DNA from: Marinibaculum pumilum
Lineage (GTDB): Bacteria; Pseudomonadota; Alphaproteobacteria; Ferrovibrionales; Ferrovibrionaceae
Length of the DNA stretch: 64,000 nucleotides
Reading direction: 5' to 3'
NCBI RefSeq assembly: GCF_042646425.1
Contig: NZ_JBHRTR010000025.1
Location: 1 to 64,000 of the forward strand
Under the pieces are notes generated by a model, which saw nothing but the letters and a program-made list of their open reading frames with translations, was not told the DNA's origin and made no database searches. Positions 16,796-27,744 of the stretch are shown here, in pieces. A program made the translations under genes and the position numbers. How positions within the stretch are numbered: the first letter of the stretch is position 1; each line of letters opens with the position of its first letter.

Positions 16796-18411
16796 GGCTG
16801 GGCGGCTTCGACGGCCGCCGTCTCGTCCGGATCGCCGGAGGAACGCAGCCGCCGCTCGTGCCGGCGCATCCAGTCCTCCGTCTCCTCGACATCCTGGACC
16901 GGGCCCTTGCGGATGTATTTCAGCATCAGCGCGATCTCGATCACGAACAGCACCGAATAGAACAGGGTGAAGCCGGCCAGGGTGATCAGCAGGTCCGCCA
17001 CCGACAGGTGGCTGACCGACAGGGCGGTCGGCAGCACGCCGTCCACGGTCCATGGCTGGCGGCCATATTCGGCGACGATCCAGCCCAGCTCCGCGGCGAT
17101 CCAGGGCAGCGGGATCATCCAGACTGCCAGGTGCAGCGCCCAGCGCGGATAGCGCATGCGGCCGAAATTCGCGGTGAAGAAGAAGAAGGTCATCGTCACC
17201 AGGAACAGGAAGCCCAGGCCGACCATGATCCGGAACGACCAGAACAGCGGCCAGACGGTGGGGATCGTGTCCTCCGCCGCCATCACGATCTGTTCCTCGG
17301 TCGCCTGCAGCGGATCGTCGACATAGCGCTTCAGCAACAGGGCGAACCCCAGGTCGCGTCCATGCGCCTCGAAATTCTGGCGGGCCGACAGCGGCGCATT
17401 CTCGCGCTGCTCGCGGATCGTCAGGAGCGCGTCATAGGCGATCAGGCCCGACCGCACCCGCTGCTCGGCGATCTGCTCCAGCTCGTTGATGCCCGGGATC
17501 GGCTGGGTCAGCGAGCGGGTGCCGATCAGGCCCATCACCCAGGGGATCTCCACCGCATAGTGGGTCTCCCGTGCCTCCTGGTCGGGAAAGCCGAAGGCGG
17601 TGAAGGCGGCCGGCGCCGGCTCCGTCTCCCACATCGCCTCGATCGCGGCGAGCTTCATCTTCTGGGAATGGGAGGCGGCATAGCCGCTCTCGTCGCCCAG
17701 CACGATGACCGACAGGGTGCCGGCCAGGCCGAAGGATGCGGCGATGGTGATCGACCGCCGCGCCAGCTCCACATGGCGGCCGCGCAGCAGGTACCAGGCG
17801 GAGACGCCGAGCACGAAGAACGATGCCGTGACATAGCCGGCGGAGACGGTGTGGACGAACTTCGCCTGCGCCACGGTGTTGAAGATGACCTCGTAGAAGC
17901 TGGTCAGCTCCATCCGCATGGTCATCGGGTTGAACGCGGCACCCACCGGGTGCTGCATCCAGCCGTTGGCGATCAGGATCCACAGGGCGGAGAAGTTGGA
18001 GCCGATCGCCACCAGCCAGGCGACGACCAGATGCGCCAGCTTGGAGATCTTGCCCCAGCCGAAGAAGAACAGGCCGACGAAGGTCGCCTCCAGGAAGAAG
18101 GCCATCAGCCCTTCGATCGCCAGCGGCGCGCCGAACACGTCGCCGACATAGTGGCTGTAATAGCTCCAGTTCATGCCGAACTGGAATTCCATGGTCAGGC
18201 CGGTCGCGACGCCGAGGACGAAGTTGATGCCGAACAGGGTGCCCCAGAACTTCGTCATCTGCCGCCAGATCGGGCGGTTGGTCATGACGTAGACCGTCTC
18301 CATGATCGCGACGATCACGGACAGGCCCAGGGTCAACGGCACGAACAGGAAGTGGTAGAGCGCCGTCAGCGCGAACTGCAGGCGCGAGAGGTCAACGACG
18401 TCGAGTTCCAT
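16786..18411 (-). CDS. cydA: Cytochrome bd ubiquinol oxidase subunit I
   Basis: 541 aa. Haem ligands are in place: His20 (LYHFLF, b595 axial), His187 (KFVHTVSAGY) and Met396 (FRIMVG) for b558. Glu100 and Glu108 (IEGLMAFFLEA) line the b595/d proton path, and GRQPW at 450-454 is the oxidase hallmark. The long Q-loop (about residues 250-375, with KMKLAAIEAMWETEPAP) places it with true CydA enzymes rather than the short-loop cyanide-insensitive CIO type. AGGAGG precedes the ATG. cydDC assembly transporter genes are not in the window. The protein gives a high-affinity oxygen sink at low O2. Confidence 0.96.
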   Translation of the reverse strand: MELDVVDLSRLQFALTALYHFLFVPLTLGLSVIVAIMETVYVMTNRPIWRQMTKFWGTLFGINFVLGVATGLTMEFQFGMNWSYYSHYVGDVFGAPLAIEGLMAFFLEATFVGLFFFGWGKISKLAHLVVAWLVAIGSNFSALWILIANGWMQHPVGAAFNPMTMRMELTSFYEVIFNTVAQAKFVHTVSAGYVTASFFVLGVSAWYLLRGRHVELARRSITIAASFGLAGTLSVIVLGDESGYAASHSQKMKLAAIEAMWETEPAPAAFTAFGFPDQEARETHYAVEIPWVMGLIGTRSLTQPIPGINELEQIAEQRVRSGLIAYDALLTIREQRENAPLSARQNFEAHGRDLGFALLLKRYVDDPLQATEEQIVMAAEDTIPTVWPLFWSFRIMVGLGFLFLVTMTFFFFTANFGRMRYPRWALHLAVWMIPLPWIAAELGWIVAEYGRQPWTVDGVLPTALSVSHLSVADLLITLAGFTLFYSVLFVIEIALMLKYIRKGPVQDVEETEDWMRRHERRLRSSGDPDETAAVEAAQPAE

Positions 18412-18551
18412 GTCTTGCCTCCTGAGATCGGCGGCAGACTAGCGGAACCCGGTTGCGAAATCCTTAGCAGGCCACGGGGTGCGGCCAAGCTTCGCAGTGC
18501 GGCAAGGCGCCCCGTTGCAGCGTGCCGGCATCGGTCATAGCTGAACCGGAA

Positions 18552-19007
18552 TCAGCCCTCCAGCACCAGCAGGGTCGAGGTCGCCGCGGCCACCGCCCGG
18601 CCGTCCGCCCCCTCCAGTTCGGCGGTGGCGAACATCACCCGGCGCCCCGGCTTCGCCACCACGCCGCGGGCGGTATAGCTTTCGCTGCGGGCAGCGGCAT
18701 AGAAGCTGGTGGTCAGGCTGGTGGTGGTGATCGTCTGGCTGTCGGTCGCCACCGCCATGCCGGCAAAACCCATCACGAAATCCAGCATCGCGGCCAGCGC
18801 GCCGCCCTGCACCACGCCGGCCCCCTGCCAGAACAGCGGTTGCGGCGTGAAGCGCATGGTCAGCACCCGCGCCTCCCGGTCCAGGGCCAGCAGCTCCGCG
18901 CCGAAGGCCGCGAGCAGCGGATTGGTCGGCATCGGCACCGGGCCGGAAGGATCAACCACGAAGGCGCGGATCGCCTCCCGGTCCGGGTTCATTGGCTGCT
19001 GCGTCAC
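18552..19007 (-). CDS. PaaI-type acyl-CoA thioesterase (hotdog fold)
   Basis: 151 aa. The motif GAGVVQGGALAAMLDFVMGFA is the PaaI/YdiI hotdog helix with the catalytic Asp. Strands TTTSLTTSFYAAA and CTERM KPGRRVMFATAEL follow. Divided from cydA by 140 nt containing no recognised site. It probably hydrolyses stray aryl- or acyl-CoA thioesters. It lies 99 nt downstream of the ABC operon's terminal hydrolase on the same strand and could be part of that transcript. Confidence 0.85.
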   Translation of the reverse strand: MTQQPMNPDREAIRAFVVDPSGPVPMPTNPLLAAFGAELLALDREARVLTMRFTPQPLFWQGAGVVQGGALAAMLDFVMGFAGMAVATDSQTITTTSLTTSFYAAARSESYTARGVVAKPGRRVMFATAELEGADGRAVAAATSTLLVLEG

Positions 19008-19106
19008 GTTTCGCCTCCCCTCCGATTGCGCCCCCGGTCTATCACAGTGCGGGCGGAGGGAGGATGCGCCGGCGGCGATCAGGCGGCAGGCGGCACCCGG
19101 CCCGGC

Positions 19107-19931
19107 TCAGGCGTCCGTGGCGGCCCCGGCGTGACGCCGCAGGAAGCCAACCGCCGCGGCATCGAATTCCTGCGGCTTCTCGATATTCACAAGATGGCCG
19201 GCACCGGGAATGATGGTCAGTTCCGCACCGGGCACCAGGTCCGCTACCTCCCGCGCCATGTCCGCTGTCGTCAGGGGATCGTCGGTCCCGCAGATGACAT
19301 GGGTGGGAACGGCGATCCGCGGCAGGCTGTCACGGTAGTCGGTATGCACGACCGCCTCGATCGCCTTGATGAAGCTGCCCTTGTGCAGCCGCGCCATGCT
19401 GTCGACCAGCTGGTCGAGTGCCTCTGCCGATGCTGACGGGCTGACCAGGCTGCGCGCCACCGGCAGGGCGATGTCCGCGGGTTCCGCGCCGCCGAGCAGC
19501 GGCGCCTTGCGCGACCGCACGAACTCCGCCTTCGCGGCATCGCTGAACTGCGCGAAGCCGGTATGAGTGGCGCAGAGGGTCAGGGTGCCCACGCGCTCCG
19601 GCCAGTTTGCCGCGAAGTCCATGGCGATCCAGCTGCCCATCGACAGGCCGAGGATATGGGCCCGGCCTGCGCCGAAATGGTCGAGAACCCGCACCAGGTC
19701 GCGGGCGAAGTCGCGAAAATCCAGCGCGCCGTCATAATCGTCGCTGTCGCCATAGCCGCGCGCGTCCCAGGCCACGACATGCAGGCCTGCAGCCAGCGCC
19801 GGCAGGTTGACCCGCCAGTTGCGGCGGTTGCCGCCGATGCCGTGGAGCAGCACGAGAAGTTCGCCGCTGCCGACGCTGTCGACCCGGATCCGCGGCGCCG
19901 GACCGATGGAGAAACTCTGACAGGTGTCCAA
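19107..19931 (-). CDS. Alpha/beta hydrolase (3-oxoadipate enol-lactonase / esterase-like)
   Basis: 274 aa. Oxyanion-hole motif LLHGIGGNRRNW, nucleophile elbow GLSMGS, Asp in CGTDDPLT and His in GAGHLVNIEKPQEF. The profile resembles PcaD-type lactonases and carboxylesterases. It initiates at TTG (19929-19931) with GGAG 8 nt upstream; no ATG gives a complete N-terminus. It follows the permease gene after 24 nt, so it is the fourth gene of a ribose-type ABC operon. This suggests an esterified or lactone substrate entering through the transporter. Confidence 0.82.
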   Translation of the reverse strand: MDTCQSFSIGPAPRIRVDSVGSGELLVLLHGIGGNRRNWRVNLPALAAGLHVVAWDARGYGDSDDYDGALDFRDFARDLVRVLDHFGAGRAHILGLSMGSWIAMDFAANWPERVGTLTLCATHTGFAQFSDAAKAEFVRSRKAPLLGGAEPADIALPVARSLVSPSASAEALDQLVDSMARLHKGSFIKAIEAVVHTDYRDSLPRIAVPTHVICGTDDPLTTADMAREVADLVPGAELTIIPGAGHLVNIEKPQEFDAAAVGFLRRHAGAATDA

Positions 19932-19955
19932 GTCCGGCTCCGCTGGCTGTTGGGG

Positions 19956-20986
19956 CTATTTGCGCAGGATGTCGCGCAGCTTCGAGCCGCCGGTCGCGGC
20001 GATCAGGACGCCGCCGGCGAAAAGCTGCTGGGAATAGGCCGGCGCGCCGATCAGCAGCAGGCCGAAGGTGCCGGTGCCGATGATGTAGACGCCGATCACG
20101 CTGCCCAGGATGTGGAACCTCCGGTGGACCAGGGTGACGGAGCCCAGAAAGGCCGCGGCAAAGGCCGGCAGGAGCAGCGAATTGCCGAACAGCGGAGTCA
20201 GCGAGCCCTGCCGGGACGTGTAGACCAGGCCCGCGATGGCGGCGAGCAGGGCGCAGGCGATGAAGGCCAGCATCACCTGCCGTTCCACGCGGATGCCCGA
20301 CATGCGGCTGGCGGCCCGGTTGCCGCCGGTGGCGTAGAGATGCCGGCCCGTCACCGTGTAGCGCAGCGCCAGAGCCAGAATGCCGGCCAGGACGGCGAGG
20401 TAGATCACCGGCGCCTGAAGGCCGCCGAGGCGCCAGTTGCCCAACGCCATGAAGGCATCGGTGAAGCCGGAGAAGATCACGGAATTGCCGGTGATCCACA
20501 GGGTCAGGCCGTCCAGCAGGCTGGCGCTGCCGATGGTGGCGACCAGGGCCGGGATCTCCAGCCGGATCACGAGCAGGCCGTTGACCAGGCCGATCGCCAC
20601 GGCGCTGGCCAGCACGGCCAGGACCGCGGGCAGGACCGGCCAGCCCTGCTGCGTGATCAGCACCGTCGACAGCGCGCCGGCAAAGGATGCGACCGCCGCG
20701 ATCGAGAGGTCGAATTCGCCCACGATCAGGACGAAGGTCAGGCCGCAGGCCAGGATCGCCAGCAGGGCGCCGTCGTTCAGGATCGTCACCGCATTTTCGC
20801 CGGTTGCGAAGTATTGCGGCTCGACGATGGTGAAGCCGAGGATCAGCAGCAGCAGGAACAGCACCGGCGCCCATGGCGTGACGTCGCGGGGTGCCAGGTC
20901 CATCGGCGTGAGCCGCAGGCCGCGACGCCGTTCCGGCGGCATCTCCCTGTTGGCGGATATCCGGTCGTCGCCCGAAGTCCGGTCTG

Positions 20987-20990
<4 letters not shown>
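19956..20990 (-). CDS. Ribose/xylose-type ABC transporter permease (RbsC family)
   Basis: 344 aa with eight to ten membrane segments. The family block GEFDLSIAAVASFAGALS (residues 90-107) and the EAA-like cytoplasmic loop YATGGNRAASRMSGI are present. The N-terminal 35 residues are hydrophilic and Arg-rich. ATGA overlap with the ATPase gene at 20987-20990. It is the single permease of the system, so it presumably homodimerises. Confidence 0.9.
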
Positions 20991-22510
<1,520 letters not shown>

Positions 22511-22535
22511 GCTTTCGCCCCGCCGCCCACCCGCC

Positions 22536-23714
22536 TCAGCGGGCCGCGTCCCACATCGCCCTGTACTTCGCCTTGAAGTCCAGGCCGGGGTCGTAGCGCT
22601 TGCCGGGCTCGGCATTCGCCTTGTGGGTAAGCTGGATCGGGAAGTCCGTGTTCACGCCTGTCTGCGCCTTATTGATGGCACGGTTGCACTCGTCGATCCC
22701 GGCCCAGGCGACCCATTCCAGGCCCCAGCTGATCGTGGCGGCCTGGCCGCCATCCTTGGCGATCGCCTCCAGCGCCACCGGCTGACCGTCGAAGCCGAGG
22801 CCCTGGATCTCGGTCCTGTCGCGCTGCCGGGCGGTCGCCAGAAGCGGCACGACGGCCTCGTCATAGGGCGCGATCACCCACTGGATGCTGTCCTTGGGGT
22901 GGCGGGTCAGCACCGCCTGCATCTTGGTGATCAGGTCGGGCGCGCCGGCTCCAACATTGAACTCGATCTCCTCCAGCACCCTGGCATGATCGCCGGCATG
23001 TTCGGAGAGATAGTCCTTGAAGCCCTGCAGCCGCACGGCCAACTGCGGGAAGGCGGGCGCGTTGAATACGACGACATTGCCGCCGCCATTGGCCACCACA
23101 TAGGCGGCCAGCAACTCGCCGGCCGTCGACTGCTCCAGGCCGAAGGCGGAATCGCCGCCGAACGCGCGGGCATCGTCGGCAAAGCCGGTGACGAAGGCGA
23201 CGTCCTTCTCCTTGCCGCGGGCGATCTGGGCCCGGATGTCCCGCGCCGGCGCGCCCAGGGTCAGGACGCAGGCGACACCGCGGTTGATCGCGGCCTCGAC
23301 GCCCTTCTGCGCGACCCCGGGATCGCCCTTGGAATCGATCGGGATCGTCTTCCAGCCGATCGCCTCTGCCGCCGCCTCGGCATCGCTGTACAGCGCCTGG
23401 CAGACCGAAAGGAACAGCGGACAGGGCAGGACGGCGACGGTGGCATCCTTGGCCGGCGGCGGCGAACTGTCGGCACCGACCCAGTGGACCTTGCCGGAGG
23501 CCAGATCGTCCCGCGACATGATGCTCTTGGTCCCGGCCGCGACGACCTGCTGCGCATAGCCTGCCGGGTCGTCAGCGGCCTGCGCCGTCGCGGCCGGCGC
23601 AACCGCCGATCCACCGGCGACGGCGGCAAGGACGAAGCCCCCTGCTGCGGCCCGTGCGCCCATGCCCAGCCATGCCCCGTATCTGCCCCTGCGCGCTTCG
23701 CTCGTTCCGATCAT
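22536..23714 (-). CDS. Ribose-type ABC transporter substrate-binding protein
   Basis: 392 aa. The first 47 residues form a long signal peptide ending in TAQAADD. The rest is a type I periplasmic-binding fold (VGADSSPPPAKDATVAVLPCPLFLSVCQALYSDAEAAAEAIGWK; WVIAPYDEAVVPLL; LGFDGQPVALEAI). GGAGG stands ahead of the ATG at 23714. First gene of the operon binding protein-ATPase-permease-hydrolase, divergent from an AraC regulator. Family members bind sugars, AI-2 or aromatic glycosides; the ligand cannot be inferred. Confidence 0.88.
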   Translation of the reverse strand: MIGTSEARRGRYGAWLGMGARAAAGGFVLAAVAGGSAVAPAATAQAADDPAGYAQQVVAAGTKSIMSRDDLASGKVHWVGADSSPPPAKDATVAVLPCPLFLSVCQALYSDAEAAAEAIGWKTIPIDSKGDPGVAQKGVEAAINRGVACVLTLGAPARDIRAQIARGKEKDVAFVTGFADDARAFGGDSAFGLEQSTAGELLAAYVVANGGGNVVVFNAPAFPQLAVRLQGFKDYLSEHAGDHARVLEEIEFNVGAGAPDLITKMQAVLTRHPKDSIQWVIAPYDEAVVPLLATARQRDRTEIQGLGFDGQPVALEAIAKDGGQAATISWGLEWVAWAGIDECNRAINKAQTGVNTDFPIQLTHKANAEPGKRYDPGLDFKAKYRAMWDAAR

Positions 23715-23741
23715 GCCCGCCTCCAGTGTTGTCCGGCGCCG

Positions 23742-23772
23742 CTGCGGCAGGGCCGCCGCGACCGTGCCGCAG
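23742..23772. promoter_or_regulatory. Inverted repeat in the AraC / ABC divergent region
   Basis: Perfect arms CTGCGGCA (23742-23749) and TGCCGCAG (23765-23772), 15-nt spacer, in the 225-nt region between the binding-protein gene and the AraC gene. It begins 28 nt upstream of the binding-protein start. A plausible regulator site, without further support. The rest of the region shows no clear promoter motif. Confidence 0.35.
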
Positions 23773-23939
23773 ATCCGATGGCAGCCAGTCTTGCGAAGCG
23801 CCGCCGCCGCGTCCTGCGGCTGCGCGCATCAAGGCATTGGATTTTGCGCACTGTCCCTGCCGGCAGCGCGGCTTGCCGGCCCGCGCGGCCTTCGGCTACC
23901 GTTGCCGGTCAGGTACGGCACGGAGCAGCGTCCCACGCA

Positions 23940-24887
23940 ATGATCACTGTGCTTTCGACAGAGCCGATGGCGGAGGGCGCCCAGTTCGCCAGCTTCCGCG
24001 CCGCGATCTGTTCCGAAATCGTCGACCTGTCCGCGCACCAGCTGGATCGCGGCGGCTTCAAGGCAGTGATCCGCAAGCATCAGGTCGGCAGCCTGGGCTA
24101 CACCTTCGTCGACTGCGAGCCGGTGGTGATCGAGCGTGCGGTGCGCAACATCGACCGCGACAAGTCCAGCTGCTACTTCCTGGCGCTGCAGCTGGAAGGA
24201 GTCGGCCGGGTCCGGCAGCTGGGACGCGAGGTGCGGCTGCATCCCGGCGACTATACGATCTTCGATTCTGCGCTGCCCTACAGCCTGCATTTCGACAGCC
24301 CGGTGCGGCGCCTTCTGGTGCGGCTGCCGCGCGCGGATTTTCTGCGCCGCGGCGTCGTGACCGAGAATATCTGCGGCCATGCCTTCCGCGGCGATACCGG
24401 CACCAGCGGCCTGGCCTCGCGGCTGGTGACCATGCTGGGGCTGGACGCCGACGGGATCGACCAGCCGCTGGGCAATTCACTCGCCTCTGCCGTGCTGGAC
24501 GCGATCGCGGCGGCCGAATGCGAGGATCCGCTTCGGCGGCAGCAGGCCGTCAACCAGCCGCAGGCGGAGATCCTGCGCAGGGTGCGCGTCATCGTGATGG
24601 CCAACCTGTCCGATCCCGACCTGTCGACGGAGCGGATCGCGGAGATGGCCGGCATCTCGGTGCGCTATCTGCACAAGGTGTTCAGCGCCACCGGCATGAC
24701 CCTGCACCAGTGGATCCAGGACGAACGGCTCAGTCGCTGCTACGAGTGCCTGACCAGCCCCAACCAGCGGCACCGCACGATCCGCGACATCGCCTTCAGC
24801 AACGGCTTCAACGATTCCGGCTATTTCAGCAGCCGCTTCTCGCGGCGCTACGGCGTGAGTCCCAGCAAGATTCGCAAGTCGGGCTGA
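23940..24887 (+). CDS. AraC-family transcriptional regulator (FeaR-like)
   Basis: 315 aa. N-terminal AraC_binding_2 domain (Leu/Arg-rich beta strands, HPGDYTIFDSALPYSLHF) and a C-terminal pair of HTH units (LSTERIAEMAGISVRYLHKVF and IRDIAFSNGFNDSGYFSSRFSRRYG). It is divergent from the ribose-type ABC operon, which it probably controls. The downstream amidohydrolase-DUF59 pair lies on the same strand 140 nt away and may be a second target. Confidence 0.9.
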   Translation: MITVLSTEPMAEGAQFASFRAAICSEIVDLSAHQLDRGGFKAVIRKHQVGSLGYTFVDCEPVVIERAVRNIDRDKSSCYFLALQLEGVGRVRQLGREVRLHPGDYTIFDSALPYSLHFDSPVRRLLVRLPRADFLRRGVVTENICGHAFRGDTGTSGLASRLVTMLGLDADGIDQPLGNSLASAVLDAIAAAECEDPLRRQQAVNQPQAEILRRVRVIVMANLSDPDLSTERIAEMAGISVRYLHKVFSATGMTLHQWIQDERLSRCYECLTSPNQRHRTIRDIAFSNGFNDSGYFSSRFSRRYGVSPSKIRKSG

Positions 24888-25027
24888 ACCCGCTCCGGCG
24901 GATCCGCCTGTGCGCGATTTCCCAATGTTTGATGCACGGGCACGCAGGACCGGGTTCCCCGCCGCCGGCTATCCTTTCCTGCCAGGCTGAGACAGGCCTG
25001 CACGAACGGATCCGGCGGGAGACAGGC

Positions 25028-26200
25028 ATGGCAGACGGACAGGCGAGCGATCGGGCGCCCGCAGGCGGGGTGCAGAACGGGCTGGGCATCGACCCGGTCC
25101 TGGCGGCACGGATCTCCGGCGGCAAGGACTGGGAACCCGTTCCCGACGACCTGTTCGTCATCGACGGGGTCGCCCATACCTATCACTTCGCCGAGGAGAA
25201 CTGGGTCCCCGGCTCCTATGCCCGCCTGCTGGTGGATGCGCTGTGGGGCATCCACGAATATTTCACCCCGCGGCAGGACCGCGCCTGGATCCTGCCGCCG
25301 GAGATGCGGGGCATGCAGGACGCCGACCTGCTGGGCCATTCGATGTTCGGCGAGAGCCGCATCGACGCCTGCATCTACCACCACCTGCCGATCTTTCCGC
25401 TGTTCAAGGATGGCGGCGGGCCGATCTCCGTCGGCAAGGAGATGCGGCAGCGCTGGCCCGGCCGGGTGGCGATCTATGGCGGCCTCAGCCCCTACCGCCC
25501 CGACGCCCTGGACGAGATTGACCGCATGGTCGAGGAGGATGGCGTCATCGCCTTCAAGTTCTACCCGCTGGACCTGGTCGGCGGGGAGGTGAAGGGCATC
25601 CGCATGGACGACGAGACGCTGATGTTCCCCCTGTACGAGCGCATGATGAAGCACGGCATCGGCACCGTGGCGATGCACAAGGCGATCGCCTTCGGGCCGG
25701 TCGGCCACCGGTTCTTCGGCATGGACGATGTCAGCGGCGCGGCGGTCGCGTTCCCGGACCTGAACTTCGAGATCTTCCACGGCGGCTTCGCCTTCCTGGA
25801 GGATACCGCGCTGAAGGCGACCTACAGCCCCAACGTGACGATCAACCTGGAAGGCACCAGCGCCCTGGTGTTCTACGCCCCCGACCGGCTGGGACATGTG
25901 CTGGGCAGCCTGATGCTGGCCGGCGCCGCCGACCGGATCGTCTGGGGCACCGGCGTGCCGGTGATCCATCCGGAACCCTTCCTGCAGGCGTTCTGGAACT
26001 ACCAGATCCCGGAGGCGCTGCAGGAGGGCTATGCCTATCCGCCGCTGACACCGGAGATCAAGCGGATGATGCTGAGCGGCACCCAGGCCCGGATCGCCGG
26101 GCTGGACGTGGCGGCGATGAAGGCGGCATGCGCCGGCGACGAATTCGACCGCAACACGTCGCTGGCCGCACCCTGGACCAGCGGGAGGGTCACGGCATGA
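25028..26200 (+). CDS. Amidohydrolase-2 family protein with altered metal site
   Basis: 390 aa TIM-barrel protein. The usual opening D-x-[DH]-x-H is changed to DGVAH (Asp46, Val48, His50, with another His at 53). Barrel His217 (VAMHKAIAF) and His251 (FEIFHGGF) and Lys177 (IAFKFYP) remain. The catalytic Asp normally found in the GSDxPH motif near the C-terminus is missing: the sequence reads WGTGVPVIHP, with Gly309 where the Asp should be. A conventional hydrolase mechanism is therefore doubtful. GGGAGA precedes the ATG at 25028. Its stop overlaps the start of a MIP18/DUF59 gene (ATGA), so the two proteins are made together and probably interact. Confidence 0.75.
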   Translation: MADGQASDRAPAGGVQNGLGIDPVLAARISGGKDWEPVPDDLFVIDGVAHTYHFAEENWVPGSYARLLVDALWGIHEYFTPRQDRAWILPPEMRGMQDADLLGHSMFGESRIDACIYHHLPIFPLFKDGGGPISVGKEMRQRWPGRVAIYGGLSPYRPDALDEIDRMVEEDGVIAFKFYPLDLVGGEVKGIRMDDETLMFPLYERMMKHGIGTVAMHKAIAFGPVGHRFFGMDDVSGAAVAFPDLNFEIFHGGFAFLEDTALKATYSPNVTINLEGTSALVFYAPDRLGHVLGSLMLAGAADRIVWGTGVPVIHPEPFLQAFWNYQIPEALQEGYAYPPLTPEIKRMMLSGTQARIAGLDVAAMKAACAGDEFDRNTSLAAPWTSGRVTA

Positions 26201-26556
26201 GCGGCAGCACGGAACTGAGGCAGCAGGTCGAGCGCCTGCTGGACGAGGTGATCGATCCCTGCAGCGCCGGCATCGGCCGGCCGGCGGGCCTGGTCTCCAT
26301 GGGCCTGGTCAAGGCGCTGGACCTGGAAGACCTGCCGGAGGGCGGCACCCGGATACGCCTGCTGCTGCGCCTGACCTCGCCCTGCTGCATGATGGCGCCG
26401 CATTTCGCATCGCAGGCCGATGCCCGCCTGCGCGCCCTGCCGGGGGTCGAGGCGGTGGAGATCTCGGTCTCGCCGACCATCGACTGGGAGCCGTCGCACA
26501 TGGACCCGGACTACCGCGCCTCCCTGCCCCGCCCGGACTTCATGCAGCCGTTCTGA
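26197..26556 (+). CDS. MIP18 / DUF59 (SufT, PaaD-like) metal-sulfur assembly family protein
   Basis: 119 aa. Family landmarks: VIDPCSAGIGRPAGLVSMGLV corresponds to the DPE...LGLV segment but has Cys for the Glu; LLLRLTSPCCMMAPHF corresponds to LT-TPGCP, keeping the reactive Cys and adding one beside it. The C-terminus WEPSHM matches the W-xP-xxM end of the family. Members assist Fe-S or other metal insertion into a client enzyme. It is translationally coupled to the amidohydrolase homologue, the obvious client candidate. Confidence 0.8.
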   Translation: MSGSTELRQQVERLLDEVIDPCSAGIGRPAGLVSMGLVKALDLEDLPEGGTRIRLLLRLTSPCCMMAPHFASQADARLRALPGVEAVEISVSPTIDWEPSHMDPDYRASLPRPDFMQPF

Positions 26557-26567
26557 GCCGGGACGGA

Positions 26568-26598
26568 CCCGCGACCGGCGGAGATCGCCGGCCGCGGG
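26568..26598. terminator. Bidirectional terminator hairpin between convergent DUF59 and hppD genes
   Basis: Arms of 13 nt at 26568-26580 and 26586-26598 pair with a single mismatch (12 of 13) around the 5-nt loop GAGAT. The element fills the spacer between two convergent stops (26556 and 26606). No T-tract on either side. Confidence 0.65.
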
Positions 26599-26605
26599 CT
26601 GGTGC

Positions 26606-27682
26606 TCAGGCGGTGTTCAGCACGCCGCGACGGACCTGGTCGCGCTCGATGGATTCGAACAGGGCCTTGAAGTTGCCCTCGCCGAAACCCTCGTCGCGCT
26701 TGCGCTGGATGAACTCGAAGAAGACCGGACCCAGCAGGGTCTCGGAGAAGATCTGCACCAGCAGGCGCGGATCGCCGTCCTCGGTGGAGCCGTCCAGCAG
26801 CAGGCCGCGGCGCTTCAGTTCGTCGACCGGCTCGCCGTGGCCGGGCAGGCGCTCGTCCAGCATCTCGTAGTAGGTGTCCGGCGGCGGCGTCATGAACGGC
26901 AGGCCGCGCGCCTTCAGCTTGTCCCAGCAGGCCGGCAGGTCGTCGCAGGCGAGCGCGATGTGCTGGATGCCCTCGCCGTTGAAGGCCATCAGGAATTCCT
27001 CGATCTGGCCGGTGGCGTTCGACGCCTCCTCGTTCAGCGGGATGCGGATCTTGCCGTCCGGTGCGGTCATCGCCTTCGAGGTCAGGCCGGTATATTCGCC
27101 CTTGATGTCGAAGTAGCGCAGCTCCCGGAAATTGAAGAGCTTCTCGTAGTACTTCGCCCAGAACGCCATGCGGCCGCGATAGACGTTGTGGGTCATGTGG
27201 TCGATGGTGTGGAAGCCGCAGCCCTTCGGGTGGCGGTCCACACCGTCCAGCCAGCGGAAGTCGATGTCGTAGATCGACGAGCCCTCCGCGTAGCGGTCGA
27301 TCAGGTAGAGCGCGGCGCCGCCGATCCCCTTGATCGCCGGCAGGCGCAGCTCCATCGGCCCGGTCTGCATGTCCATCGGCTGCGCGCCCAGCTCCAGCGC
27401 GCGGGCATAGGCGTGATGGCTGTCCTTCACCCGGAAGGCCAGGCCGCAGGGCGAGGGGCCGTGTTCCTCCGCGAAATAGGCGGCGGGGCTTTTCGGCTCG
27501 CGGTTCAGGATGAAGTTGATGCCGCCCTGGCGGTACAGGTCGACATCCTTGGAGCGGTGGGTCGCCACCTTGATGAAGCCCAGCATCTCGAAGACGGGCT
27601 CGATCACGCCGGGCTTGGGGGAGGCGAATTCGACGAACTCGAAGCCGTCGAGGCCCATCGGGTTTTCGGTCTGTTCGGTCAT
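26606..27682 (-). CDS. hppD: 4-hydroxyphenylpyruvate dioxygenase
   Basis: 358 aa, family length. The Fe(II) triad is His162 (TIDHMTHNV), His241 (GIQHIALACDD) and Glu323 (FFEFIQRK), one residue off the Pseudomonas numbering. The C-terminal helix GFGEGNFKALFESIERDQ gates the active site. It converts 4-hydroxyphenylpyruvate to homogentisate in tyrosine catabolism. AGGAA lies 10 nt before the ATG at 27682. Homogentisate dioxygenase and fumarylacetoacetase are not in the window. A small leader ORF precedes it. Confidence 0.96.
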   Translation of the reverse strand: MTEQTENPMGLDGFEFVEFASPKPGVIEPVFEMLGFIKVATHRSKDVDLYRQGGINFILNREPKSPAAYFAEEHGPSPCGLAFRVKDSHHAYARALELGAQPMDMQTGPMELRLPAIKGIGGAALYLIDRYAEGSSIYDIDFRWLDGVDRHPKGCGFHTIDHMTHNVYRGRMAFWAKYYEKLFNFRELRYFDIKGEYTGLTSKAMTAPDGKIRIPLNEEASNATGQIEEFLMAFNGEGIQHIALACDDLPACWDKLKARGLPFMTPPPDTYYEMLDERLPGHGEPVDELKRRGLLLDGSTEDGDPRLLVQIFSETLLGPVFFEFIQRKRDEGFGEGNFKALFESIERDQVRRGVLNTA

Positions 27683-27744
27683 GGTCAGGTTCCTAGATCC
27701 GGATTCCGGGAAAACGTCTCGGCTCCGGCGGCGCGCAGGCGCGC

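Noticed and set aside
16708..18540. A 610-codon plus-strand open frame opposite cydA
   Set aside because: Reverse complement of membrane-helix codons giving His/Asp/Gln-rich sequence; cydA is certain.
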